Positions 6,319 through 13,105 of a DNA stretch of 19,055 bases are shown one piece after another. Where the stretch lies: contig CALGUJ010000238.1 in the NCBI GenBank assembly GCA_937902055.1, positions 1 through 19,055 of the forward strand, in the 5' to 3' direction. Origin of the DNA: an uncultured Pelolinea sp. GTDB taxonomy: Bacteria; Chloroflexota; Anaerolineae; Anaerolineales; Anaerolineaceae. The translations under genes were made by a program, and so were the position numbers. The notes under the pieces are model-generated. The model was not told where the DNA came from. It saw nothing but the letters and a program-made list of their open reading frames with translations, and ran no database searches. The number at the start of each line of letters is the position of its first letter. Within the stretch, counting starts at the first letter, position 1.

Positions 6319-7002
6319 ATGAAAAAAAATGTTGTAGAAGTGATGGACCTTGTCAAAACCTACCAGATCGGTGAGATCCAGGTGAATGCCCTGCGTGGCC
6401 TCTCCATGTCGGTAAAAAAAGGAGAAGTCATCGCGATCATGGGCCCTTCCGGATCGGGTAAATCGACTCTGATGAATATGCTGGGTTGTCTCGACCGTCC
6501 CACCAGCGGGACGTACATTCTCAACGGTGAGGATGTGCACGCCATGAATGACGATCAACTGGCAGATGTGCGTAACCGTCAGGTGGGATTTATCTTTCAA
6601 TCCTATAACCTGCTGTCACGTTCCACTGCGGTAGCCAACGTAATGCTCCCCATGCGCTACCGGCGCAACAACGGACATGGCAACCCGGAGGAAATCGCCA
6701 AAGAGCTGTTGACCAGGGTGGGGCTCGAGAACCGCATGAATCATAAACCGGTCGAAATGTCCGGCGGTCAGCAGCAGCGCGTGGCGATCGCCCGAGCGCT
6801 GGTGAACGACCCGGCCATTATTCTGGCGGATGAACCCACCGGCAACCTGGACTCGACCTCCGGCAGGGAAATTATGGACCTGCTGTTGGGTTTGAATAAA
6901 GAAAGCGGCGTCACCTTGATTATCGTTACCCACGATCCCAAGATTGCCGCTTTGACTCAACGGACGGTGCGGATTCTGGATGGAAGGGTTGAAAATGAAT
7001 AG
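6319..7002 (+). CDS. MacB/LolD-type ABC transporter ATPase
   Basis: 227 aa, the usual size for the stand-alone ATPase of MacB-type (MacB_FtsX) exporters. Walker A 'GPSGSGKST' (42-50), Q-loop Gln94 in 'FIFQSYN', signature 'SGGQQQR' (148-154), Walker B 'IILADEP' with catalytic Glu172, D-loop 'GNLDSTSG', and switch His205 are all intact, so it should hydrolyse ATP. 'FQSYNLL' and 'GNLD' are typical of the MacB/LolD/FtsE group. It powers the permease encoded immediately downstream. It starts 27 nt after adaptor 1 with only a weak ribosome site (TAGG, 9 nt upstream) and overlaps the permease gene by 8 nt (ATGAATAG), implying coupled, stoichiometric translation. Confidence 0.95.
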   Translation: MKKNVVEVMDLVKTYQIGEIQVNALRGLSMSVKKGEVIAIMGPSGSGKSTLMNMLGCLDRPTSGTYILNGEDVHAMNDDQLADVRNRQVGFIFQSYNLLSRSTAVANVMLPMRYRRNNGHGNPEEIAKELLTRVGLENRMNHKPVEMSGGQQQRVAIARALVNDPAIILADEPTGNLDSTSGREIMDLLLGLNKESGVTLIIVTHDPKIAALTQRTVRILDGRVENE

Positions 7003-8224
7003 CTGGAGATTTATTAAAGAAGCATTGGAAAGCCTGAGTGCGAATAAGTTGCGCACGGGTTTGACCATGCTTGGGATTGTGATCGGTGTGGCTGCCGTGG
7101 TTGCCATGACGGCCATCGGACAGGGTGCATCGTCATCCATCACCAGTTCCATTGAATCGATGGGTACAAACCTGATCTATGTTTCGCGCGCCTGGGAAAA
7201 CGCGAACCCGCAGGCGCTTACGCTGTCGGATGCCGAGGCGATCGTAGAATCCGGCGGAGCGCCGCACGTGATGGCGGTTGCGCCATCCGTGAATACAAGT
7301 CGCACAGTAGTTTATGGCGATGACAGCATTTCAACCACCATCAACGGCGTCACGCCCGATTACGCAACCGTCCGCAACACCTCGGTATCCACCGGGCGAT
7401 TCATCAACGATGAAGATATCGATGCCAAATCCACGGTGGCCGTATTGGGCAGCGACGTGGTGGATGAATTATTCGGATCGGATGTCGGCGTTGTGGGTCA
7501 AAAAATCCGCATCGGCAACATGCTATATGAGGTGATCGGTATTTTGGAATCTTCCGGCAGTTCCTCGATGGGCAGCTCGGCGGATAACCAGATCATCGTG
7601 CCCATCACCACGGCTTTTTCGCGCCTGATCGCGCGCTCCAATGCCAACAATGAAGTGGATATGATCTCGGTGTCGGCAGTCGATTCTGAATCCATCGATG
7701 CGGCAGTATCTGAAGTTACCTCACTTTTACGTTCACGCCATGACATCAGTTCGGATGAGGACGATGACTTCAATATCATGTCCATGGAATCCATGACCGA
7801 AGCAGCCACTTCAATCACAGGTGTACTGACTGTCTTTCTTGGCGGTATCGCAGCTATCTCTTTGCTGGTGGGGGGCATCGGCATTATGAATATCATGTTG
7901 GTGTCCGTGATTGAACGCACCAAAGAGATCGGCTTGCGCAAAGCTGTGGGGGCAACCAACAGCGATATCCTGCTGCAGTTTATGGTCGAGTCGTTGATTA
8001 TCGGCTTGGTTGGCGGGGTTCTGGGAGTCGCTTTGGCCTGGGTTTTGACAATTGCGATTAAGAATATCGCTGCTGCATCCAGTTTCAGTTTGACGCCTGT
8101 AATCACTTTTGGCTCCGTGCTTTTAGCCTTGGGATTTTCAATAGGTGTGGGTCTGGTTTTTGGTATCTACCCCGCCAATCGCGCCTCCAAACTCGAACCG
8201 GTAGAAGCCCTGCGCAGTGAATAA
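6995..8224 (+). CDS. MacB/FtsX-family ABC permease
   Basis: 409 aa. The ATG at 6995 is preferred over the in-frame ATG at 6980 because GGAAGGG sits 6 nt ahead of it and the protein then begins MNSWRFIKEALESL, matching the family N-terminus. Helix 1 is at 22-44, followed by an extracytoplasmic MacB core domain (about 45-270), then three helices (277-304, 332-357, 370-392) with the FtsX signature 'ERTKEIGLRKAVGAT' (307-321) in the cytoplasmic loop. The ending 'PANRASKLEPVEALRSE' is the standard MacB C-terminus. Such permeases act by mechanotransmission on substrates held by an adaptor, rather than through a cytoplasm-spanning channel. Substrates in the family include macrolides, peptides, lipids and siderophores; which applies here cannot be told. 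Confidence 0.94.
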   Translation: MNSWRFIKEALESLSANKLRTGLTMLGIVIGVAAVVAMTAIGQGASSSITSSIESMGTNLIYVSRAWENANPQALTLSDAEAIVESGGAPHVMAVAPSVNTSRTVVYGDDSISTTINGVTPDYATVRNTSVSTGRFINDEDIDAKSTVAVLGSDVVDELFGSDVGVVGQKIRIGNMLYEVIGILESSGSSSMGSSADNQIIVPITTAFSRLIARSNANNEVDMISVSAVDSESIDAAVSEVTSLLRSRHDISSDEDDDFNIMSMESMTEAATSITGVLTVFLGGIAAISLLVGGIGIMNIMLVSVIERTKEIGLRKAVGATNSDILLQFMVESLIIGLVGGVLGVALAWVLTIAIKNIAAASSFSLTPVITFGSVLLALGFSIGVGLVFGIYPANRASKLEPVEALRSE

Positions 8225-8231
8225 AAAGATA

Positions 8232-8260
8232 ACCGGTGGGATGGTTCTGTCCCCACCGGT
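8232..8260 (+). repeat. Intra-operon hairpin between permease and adaptor 2
   Basis: The arms ACCGGTGGG (8232-8240) and CCCACCGGT (8252-8260) pair perfectly (9 bp, GC-rich) around an 11-nt loop. It is not followed by a T-run, so it is not a canonical terminator. It begins 7 nt after the permease stop and ends 22 nt before the start of adaptor 2. It may protect the upstream mRNA or lower expression of adaptor 2. Confidence 0.55.
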
Positions 8261-8282
8261 AAATCGAGAAACGGGTTGAAAA

Positions 8283-9767
8283 ATGAAAAAAGAAATAAAG
8301 TTACCAGGCTTCTTTGCGACCCACAAGAAAACGGTTCTCATCACCGGCGCTCTTATACTCGTACTGGCTGTTGCAGCAGTATTGGTAATGCCGATGTTCC
8401 TGGGCGGTGATGCGTTGCCGCAAATAGAGCTCGGGACGGTTACGCTCGGCTCGATCACGGAAACCATCGACAGCTATGGTACGCTGGAAGCGCAGCCGTC
8501 CACGACTTTGATTTGGAATTCGGATGGCGTTGTTGGTGAGTTCGATCTGAAAGTGGGCGATATGGTTGAAAAAGGCGACGTGTTGATCGAACTGGAAGCT
8601 TCCTCTCAATCGGCATCGATCCTGAATGCTTACAGCGATTTGCTGGAAGCGCAAAACGACCTGGATTTATTGATCGCCGCTGACAGCGAATATCAAAGCG
8701 TCCTCTCGGACCTCGTTTACCAGGAAAAAATGCTGATCAACAAAAAAGCGGACAAACTTGCCTGGAATTATGGGCAGTCCTCCATGGAACGGGTCGATGC
8801 TGTACGTGATAATTACTATGCAGCCCGAGCCGCAGTATGGGATCTTGAGGAGGCATACGATGCAGTAAAAAATCTGGAAGAGAACGACCCTGCCAGGATA
8901 GAAGCTTACGAAGCTTTACAGGCGGGAATTCTTAAGCGTGACAGCCTGAAACGGGCGCTCAACCAGATCCTGGGAATTCCCTTCGATATTGCGGTCGAAA
9001 CCGACTTCATTGAGTACGACCAGCAGGTATCGACAGTGTCGGAAGCTGAAGTTGCCTATAAACGGTACGTGGATGCGAACCAGGAGATCAGCGCCGCGCA
9101 GTCGAAAGTGCAAAGTTTGCAAAACCAGGTCGACAAAGCCAAGATCATCGCGCCATTTGACGGGACAGTCACATCCATCTCGGCGGTGGCCGGCGACGTG
9201 GTCGACACTGGCGATGAAGCCATCCGTATCGACAATCTTGATAACCTGATTGTGACCGTGCAGGTGTCGCAGGAAGATGTCAACAAAATCGAAGTTGGTC
9301 AGGATGTGGCAATTACCTTTGACCCAATTTCCAATAAAGAGTATTCCGGTTTCGTCCAATCCATCTCGTCCTCCGGCGAAGCCAATTCTTATGGCATCGT
9401 TTATTTCTCGGTGGTCATCAAGGTTGAGGATGCCGATGAAAACGTGAAACCCGGATTCACGGCAGTGGTGAGCATCATTGTCAGCCAAACCGAAGAGGCT
9501 TTGCTGGTACCCAACGATGCCTTGATCACCCAGGATGATGGAACGTATGCCGTGAACGTCATCGGCGATGGTGGCAGCATGCAAATCGTTCCGGTCGAGA
9601 TCGGCGCGAAATCCGACACCAATACCGCAATCGTCAGCGACCAGATTCAGGAAGGAGACCGAGTTGCAGTTTTATCCAATACGGAATCTCCTGAAGGAAA
9701 TGGCATGATGATGGGCGGCCAACGCAACAGAATGATCAATATCGTTCGCGGTGGAGGACCGCGCTAG
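8283..9767 (+). CDS. HlyD/MacA-type adaptor protein 2, paralogue of adaptor 1
   Basis: 494 aa with the same architecture as adaptor 1: a transmembrane helix (about 18-40), first lipoyl half ('GTLEAQPSTTL', 'VGDMVEKGDVL', 67-102), long coiled-coil (about 105-285), second lipoyl half ('IIAPFDGTVT', 288-297), beta-barrel and membrane-proximal domains. By eye about 30 of 46 positions are identical in the segment from 'KEYSGFV' to 'FTAVVS', so the two genes arose by duplication. Differences: the N-terminal cytoplasmic tail lacks the 8-residue repeat of adaptor 1, and the C-terminal tail is 'GMMMGGQRNRM...RGGGPR', positively charged rather than Pro/Gly-rich. It is the last gene before a terminator hairpin. 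It may form mixed hexamers with adaptor 1 or replace it for other substrates (inference). Confidence 0.92.
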   Translation: MKKEIKLPGFFATHKKTVLITGALILVLAVAAVLVMPMFLGGDALPQIELGTVTLGSITETIDSYGTLEAQPSTTLIWNSDGVVGEFDLKVGDMVEKGDVLIELEASSQSASILNAYSDLLEAQNDLDLLIAADSEYQSVLSDLVYQEKMLINKKADKLAWNYGQSSMERVDAVRDNYYAARAAVWDLEEAYDAVKNLEENDPARIEAYEALQAGILKRDSLKRALNQILGIPFDIAVETDFIEYDQQVSTVSEAEVAYKRYVDANQEISAAQSKVQSLQNQVDKAKIIAPFDGTVTSISAVAGDVVDTGDEAIRIDNLDNLIVTVQVSQEDVNKIEVGQDVAITFDPISNKEYSGFVQSISSSGEANSYGIVYFSVVIKVEDADENVKPGFTAVVSIIVSQTEEALLVPNDALITQDDGTYAVNVIGDGGSMQIVPVEIGAKSDTNTAIVSDQIQEGDRVAVLSNTESPEGNGMMMGGQRNRMINIVRGGGPR

Positions 9768-9792
9768 ATTTTTGAGAATTGGAAATTTTGAC

Positions 9793-9824
9793 AAAAAGAG
9801 ACTGGGATTTTCTCCAGTCTCTTT
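9793..9824 (+). terminator. Terminator-like hairpin ending the exporter operon
   Basis: AAAGAGACTGG (9795-9805) pairs with CCAGTCTCTTT (9814-9824) over 11 bp with an 8-nt loop, 26 nt after the adaptor 2 stop. A run of A precedes it and only TTT closes it on the plus strand, so termination may be partial, allowing read-through to the small membrane gene. Confidence 0.7.
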
Positions 9825-9865
9825 AAAAGCCAAGTTATTTTGGCGACTGGCAGTAAAGGATTGAG

Positions 9866-10138
9866 ATGAAAAGCGTTATGAGAACGATCAACATTGTTAT
9901 TCTGGCGCTCGGTATCCTGGGAATTATCCTGGGAATCTGCATCGGACTATACCGTAACGACCGAATGGCTCGATTGCAGGCGGCAAATGATATAGGGGAT
10001 CAACCGGTTGGAGCAAATCCCGTCGGGGATTATCTCTTGAATACGAATTTGCATACGCTCCTGTTGGCAGCGGGCACCCTGTTGACCCTGCTCAGCGTGG
10101 CTTTATTCTTGTTCAGCTTGCGAAAGACCTTGATTTAA
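9866..10138 (+). CDS. Small two-helix membrane protein, unknown function
   Basis: 90 aa. AAAGGA lies 5 nt before the ATG, a good ribosome site. Two hydrophobic helices (about 8-29 and 61-84) flank a polar loop with 'NDRMARLQAANDIGDQPVGANPVGDYL'-like composition; the C-terminus is basic (RKTLI). I do not recognise a family. It follows the exporter operon by 98 bp, with a terminator-like hairpin between them, and ends just before the terminator shared with the convergent UPF0316 gene. It could be an accessory subunit of the exporter or an unrelated membrane protein. Confidence 0.65.
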   Translation: MKSVMRTINIVILALGILGIILGICIGLYRNDRMARLQAANDIGDQPVGANPVGDYLLNTNLHTLLLAAGTLLTLLSVALFLFSLRKTLI

Positions 10139-10141
10139 TAA

Positions 10142-10168
10142 AAAAGCCGGATTAATTATTCCGGCTTT
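10142..10168 (-). terminator. Terminator between convergent genes, strongest on minus strand
   Basis: AAAGCCGG (10143-10150) pairs with CCGGCTTT (10161-10168) around a 10-nt loop. On the minus strand the stem runs straight into TTTTTATT, a proper U-tract, ending the phosphorylase/UPF0316 transcript. On the plus strand it can also serve the small membrane gene, though only TTT follows. Confidence 0.8.
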
Positions 10169-10191
10169 CACACTTTCGGATTTCGAAAAAT

Positions 10192-10722
10192 CTAATCCCG
10201 CCAATATCCGCGCCAAACTCTTTGAATATCCCTAGTGGTAATGAACGCGTTGGGATCGCACTCCAGGACAGTGGTCTGGACTTCAGGGGCGAACTTGCGC
10301 TGAACGCTGCATTCCAAAATCGCAACGCTGCCGTCTTTGCCGCGCGCCGGGATTTCCGTGACCGCGTGGCCCTGGCTGCGCAATTTGCCGGCCAACGCCT
10401 GGCCGCGCACCGAGCTGATGATGGTCATGTTCACAAAACCGAAAGCCAGCCGTTCTTCGATCATCATGCCGATCACGTTGCCGGTAGCAAAGCCGACCGA
10501 GTACGCCATGATCTTGATCGGGTTGTCCAGGTCGCTCATCACCGAGCCGAGCGCCAAAACGAAGGTGATCGTCTGCAGGACGCCCAAAATCCAGGTGATT
10601 GTGCGCATGCCGCGCACCACCGTCAACATGCGGATAGTATCCAACGCCATATTCAACACGCGTGTGATGAATATGACCGATGCAACCACCCAAATATTCT
10701 GTGTAGCTAAAAAGTGTTCCAT
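10192..10722 (-). CDS. UPF0316 family membrane protein (DUF5698 + DUF2179)
   Basis: 176 aa, the usual size for UPF0316 proteins. Three helices (about 9-29, 41-61, 68-89) include the conserved 'RVLNMALDTIRMLTVVRG' and 'MAYSVGFATGNVIGMMIEERLAFG' segments, followed by a small cytoplasmic DUF2179-like domain (about 95-172: 'GHAVTEIPARGKDGSVAILECSVQRK'). Homologues such as B. subtilis YebE are uncharacterised; the DUF2179 domain also occurs in YitT proteins. It starts 18 bp after the phosphorylase stop, so the two are probably co-transcribed. The ribosome site is likely AAGG, about 8 nt before the ATG. Confidence 0.88.
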   Translation of the reverse strand: MEHFLATQNIWVVASVIFITRVLNMALDTIRMLTVVRGMRTITWILGVLQTITFVLALGSVMSDLDNPIKIMAYSVGFATGNVIGMMIEERLAFGFVNMTIISSVRGQALAGKLRSQGHAVTEIPARGKDGSVAILECSVQRKFAPEVQTTVLECDPNAFITTRDIQRVWRGYWRD

Positions 10723-10740
10723 TCTCCAAACCTTGATACT

Positions 10741-12891
10741 TTATTCTTTAAACGCCGGCAGATACATCTTGTGCAGGTATTCCTTGACCATCCTGCGGGT
10801 ATTGAACTGCCATGAAAGCGAGCGCATATTTTCCTTGATCTTCGCGATCCACTGAGGAGAAGCGTCGCCCATCGACCGGGTTTGATAATACAGCGGGATG
10901 ATCTCGTTCTCCAGCGTGTTGTATAGGCTGGCAGCGTCCACTTCATCCTGCTTGTTGGGGTCGTCGTAGTCCTCGTCATTGCCGATGGCCCAACCGTTGC
11001 TACCGTTGAATCCCTCGCGCCACCAACCGTCCAGCACCGAGAAATTCAAGGTTCCATTGATGGCTGCTTTCATGCCGGAGGTTCCCGAGGCTTCATTGGG
11101 TCGGCGCGGCGTGTTCATCCAAACGTCCACGCCCTGAACCAACAGGCGGGCAATGTTCAAATCGTAATCCTCGAGGAAAACGATCCGTCCGCCGCTGCGC
11201 GCATCCTTGGCGACCCGGTAAACCTTCTGGATCAGGAGCTTGCCGGGTTCATCGGCCGGGTGAGCTTTGCCGGCCAGGATGATCTGCACCGGCCGGTCCT
11301 GATCATTGATAAGTTTCAATAAACGATCGTATTCCGAGAAGAAAAGGTCGGCGCGTTTATAAGTTGCGAACCGCCGCGCGAAACCGACAGTCAACGAGTA
11401 TTGATCCAGCATGACGCCATCCGCGATCACCTGGCTGGCGCTGTGTTTGGTGCTCTGCCAGTTTTCGCGTGCGCTTTCAATGGCGTAATTGATCAATTTG
11501 CGTTTCAGGTGCCTGCGCACGTCCCAAAGTTCCAGGTCCGGAATTTGCTCGACACGTGTCCATAGATCCGGATCGTCCATGTGCTCCATCCAGTCCATTC
11601 CCAGATAGCGGTCGAACAGCAGCCGCATGCGGCGCGCCAGCCAAAAACCCATGTGCACGCCGTTGGTGATATTTTGGATGGGTACGTCTCTGGCTTCGCG
11701 TTCCGGCCACAGAAAGTTCCACATCTTGCGGGCGACTTCGCCGTGCAGTTCCGAAACTGCATTGCAGCGTTCCGAGAGGTGCAGCGCCAGCACAGGCATA
11801 CTGAACGTATCTCCCCAGGGCTGGGTTTGCTTGCCCAACTCCACGAACTGGTCGCGGGTCAGTTTCATTTCCTCCCAATAACTCGGGAAATATTTATCGA
11901 TCAGCCAGATCGGGAATTGATCGTTCCCGGCGGGGACGGGGGTATGGGTGGTGAAGATGTTGGTTTTGCGCAGCTTTTGGGCAGCTTCATCGAAGGTCAT
12001 GCCTTCGGCAATCAATTCGCGCACATTTTCCAGCGTCAGGAAAGCGGAATGGCCTTCGTTCATGTGCCACAGGTCAGGCTTGTAACCCAGTTTACGCAGG
12101 GCGCGCACACCGCCCATGCCCAACAACATTTCCTGGGAGATTCTGATCTCCAGGTCGCTGCTGTACAGGCGGGAGGTTAGCTGGCGGTCGTTGACTGAGT
12201 TTTGCGGCACGTTTGAATCCAGCAGGTAAAGGGATACGCGCCCAACTTGCAGCATCCACACCCGCGCGGAAACCACCCGATCCGGCAGCTTAACCGAAAT
12301 CGTCAGCGGTTTTTCTTTATCATCCACGATGGCGATGATCGGCATTTCCTCGAAGTCAAAATGATAATTGCTGGTTTCCTGCCAGCCGTCTTCGGTGATC
12401 TTTTGAACAAAATAGCCCTGCTTGTAGATGAATCCCATCCCCGTGATGGGCAGGCCCAAATCGCTGGCTTCCTTGAGATGATCGCCGGCCAGGATCCCCA
12501 AACCGCCGGCGTAAAAAGGCATGGATTCATGCAAGCCGAACTCGAAGGAGAAATATGCGATTTGCCGGTTCTTTAAATCAGGGTATTGCCGGGCAAACCA
12601 GGTTTTCTCATTGCCCATATAAGCGTCGAATTCCGCCATGACGTGGTCATATTCTTCCAGAAAGTACTTATCCTTGGAAGCGGCGGCCAGTTTGGCCTCA
12701 TCGACCTGATGCAGGAAGGCGATCGGGTTATGGTTGACTTTCTCCCACAACCGCCGGTCCAATTGCAGATAAATGCGCAAGCCGATCGGGTTCCATACCC
12801 ACCAAAGATTGTATGCCAGTTCGCCCAGGCGGTTAATCCGTTCGGGCAAGTGGTAATGGTTGGGGAAAACCTTGTGAAAATTACTGGTCAT
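10741..12891 (-). CDS. glgP: Alpha-glucan (glycogen/maltodextrin) phosphorylase, GT35
   Basis: 716 aa. It removes terminal glucose from alpha-1,4-glucans with phosphate, giving glucose-1-phosphate. Residues 12-100 match the DUF3417 domain found at the start of the 'alpha-glucan phosphorylase' subgroup ('RINRLGELAYNLWWVWNP'). The catalytic part follows ('YFSFEFGLHESMPFYAGGLGILAGDHLK', 'HMNEGHSAF', 'TTHTPVPAGND', 'GFARRFATYKRADL'). The pyridoxal phosphate lysine is Lys608 in 'NEASGTSGMKAAINGTLN'. It is shorter than E. coli GlgP and MalP (about 800 aa), as is common in this subgroup, and ends without truncation in 'MVKEYLHKMYLPAFKE'. AGGAG is 10 nt before the ATG. It is divergent from a GH1 glycosidase and followed by UPF0316. 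The symbol reflects function; subgroup members may prefer maltodextrins. Confidence 0.93.
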   Translation of the reverse strand: MTSNFHKVFPNHYHLPERINRLGELAYNLWWVWNPIGLRIYLQLDRRLWEKVNHNPIAFLHQVDEAKLAAASKDKYFLEEYDHVMAEFDAYMGNEKTWFARQYPDLKNRQIAYFSFEFGLHESMPFYAGGLGILAGDHLKEASDLGLPITGMGFIYKQGYFVQKITEDGWQETSNYHFDFEEMPIIAIVDDKEKPLTISVKLPDRVVSARVWMLQVGRVSLYLLDSNVPQNSVNDRQLTSRLYSSDLEIRISQEMLLGMGGVRALRKLGYKPDLWHMNEGHSAFLTLENVRELIAEGMTFDEAAQKLRKTNIFTTHTPVPAGNDQFPIWLIDKYFPSYWEEMKLTRDQFVELGKQTQPWGDTFSMPVLALHLSERCNAVSELHGEVARKMWNFLWPEREARDVPIQNITNGVHMGFWLARRMRLLFDRYLGMDWMEHMDDPDLWTRVEQIPDLELWDVRRHLKRKLINYAIESARENWQSTKHSASQVIADGVMLDQYSLTVGFARRFATYKRADLFFSEYDRLLKLINDQDRPVQIILAGKAHPADEPGKLLIQKVYRVAKDARSGGRIVFLEDYDLNIARLLVQGVDVWMNTPRRPNEASGTSGMKAAINGTLNFSVLDGWWREGFNGSNGWAIGNDEDYDDPNKQDEVDAASLYNTLENEIIPLYYQTRSMGDASPQWIAKIKENMRSLSWQFNTRRMVKEYLHKMYLPAFKE

Positions 12892-12926
12892 CTTTTATTG
12901 ACTCCTGTTAGTGAAAACAGCGCCGG

Positions 12927-12935
12927 ATTTTATCA
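12927..12935 (-). promoter_or_regulatory. Extended -10 promoter for the phosphorylase gene
   Basis: On the minus strand TGATAAAAT is an extended -10 (TGN followed by TAAAAT), 35 nt before the ATG. No good -35 was found, as is usual for extended -10 promoters. The leader would contain a small CTGTT/AACAG stem whose 3' arm abuts the AGGAG ribosome site. Confidence 0.45.
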
Positions 12936-13060
12936 CATTTCCATGCTTATTTTACCTTACAGGCTCGCGTGGAGGTTCATCAGTTGCGAGTACCCATTTT
13001 TTGGGGAGGGTGAAGCCGGCCCTTCCAGAGACGCACCGGCAGAAGGAACGGACAATCCTT

Positions 13061-13066
13061 TATAAT
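13061..13066 (+). promoter_or_regulatory. Consensus -10 (TATAAT) for the GH1 gene
   Basis: A perfect TATAAT 39 nt before the GH1 ATG at 13106. No clear -35 was seen at 16-18 nt. The implied leader of about 30 nt contains the strong AGGAGG ribosome site (13093-13098), which is 7 nt from the ATG and decides the start over the longer open frame from 12911. Confidence 0.45.
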
Positions 13067-13105
13067 AAACTTGCTCGTCAATCGCTGCAAACAGGAGGAT
13101 TCCGA

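Noticed and set aside
8916..9584. 222-aa minus-strand frame inside adaptor 2
   Set aside because: Antisense shadow of a clearly conserved HlyD-type protein.
12911..13105. N-terminal extension of the GH1 enzyme (65 extra residues)
   Set aside because: AGGAGG sits 7 nt before the ATG at 13106, GH1 proteins begin at this point, and the extension overlaps the divergent promoter region and has no domain-like sequence.
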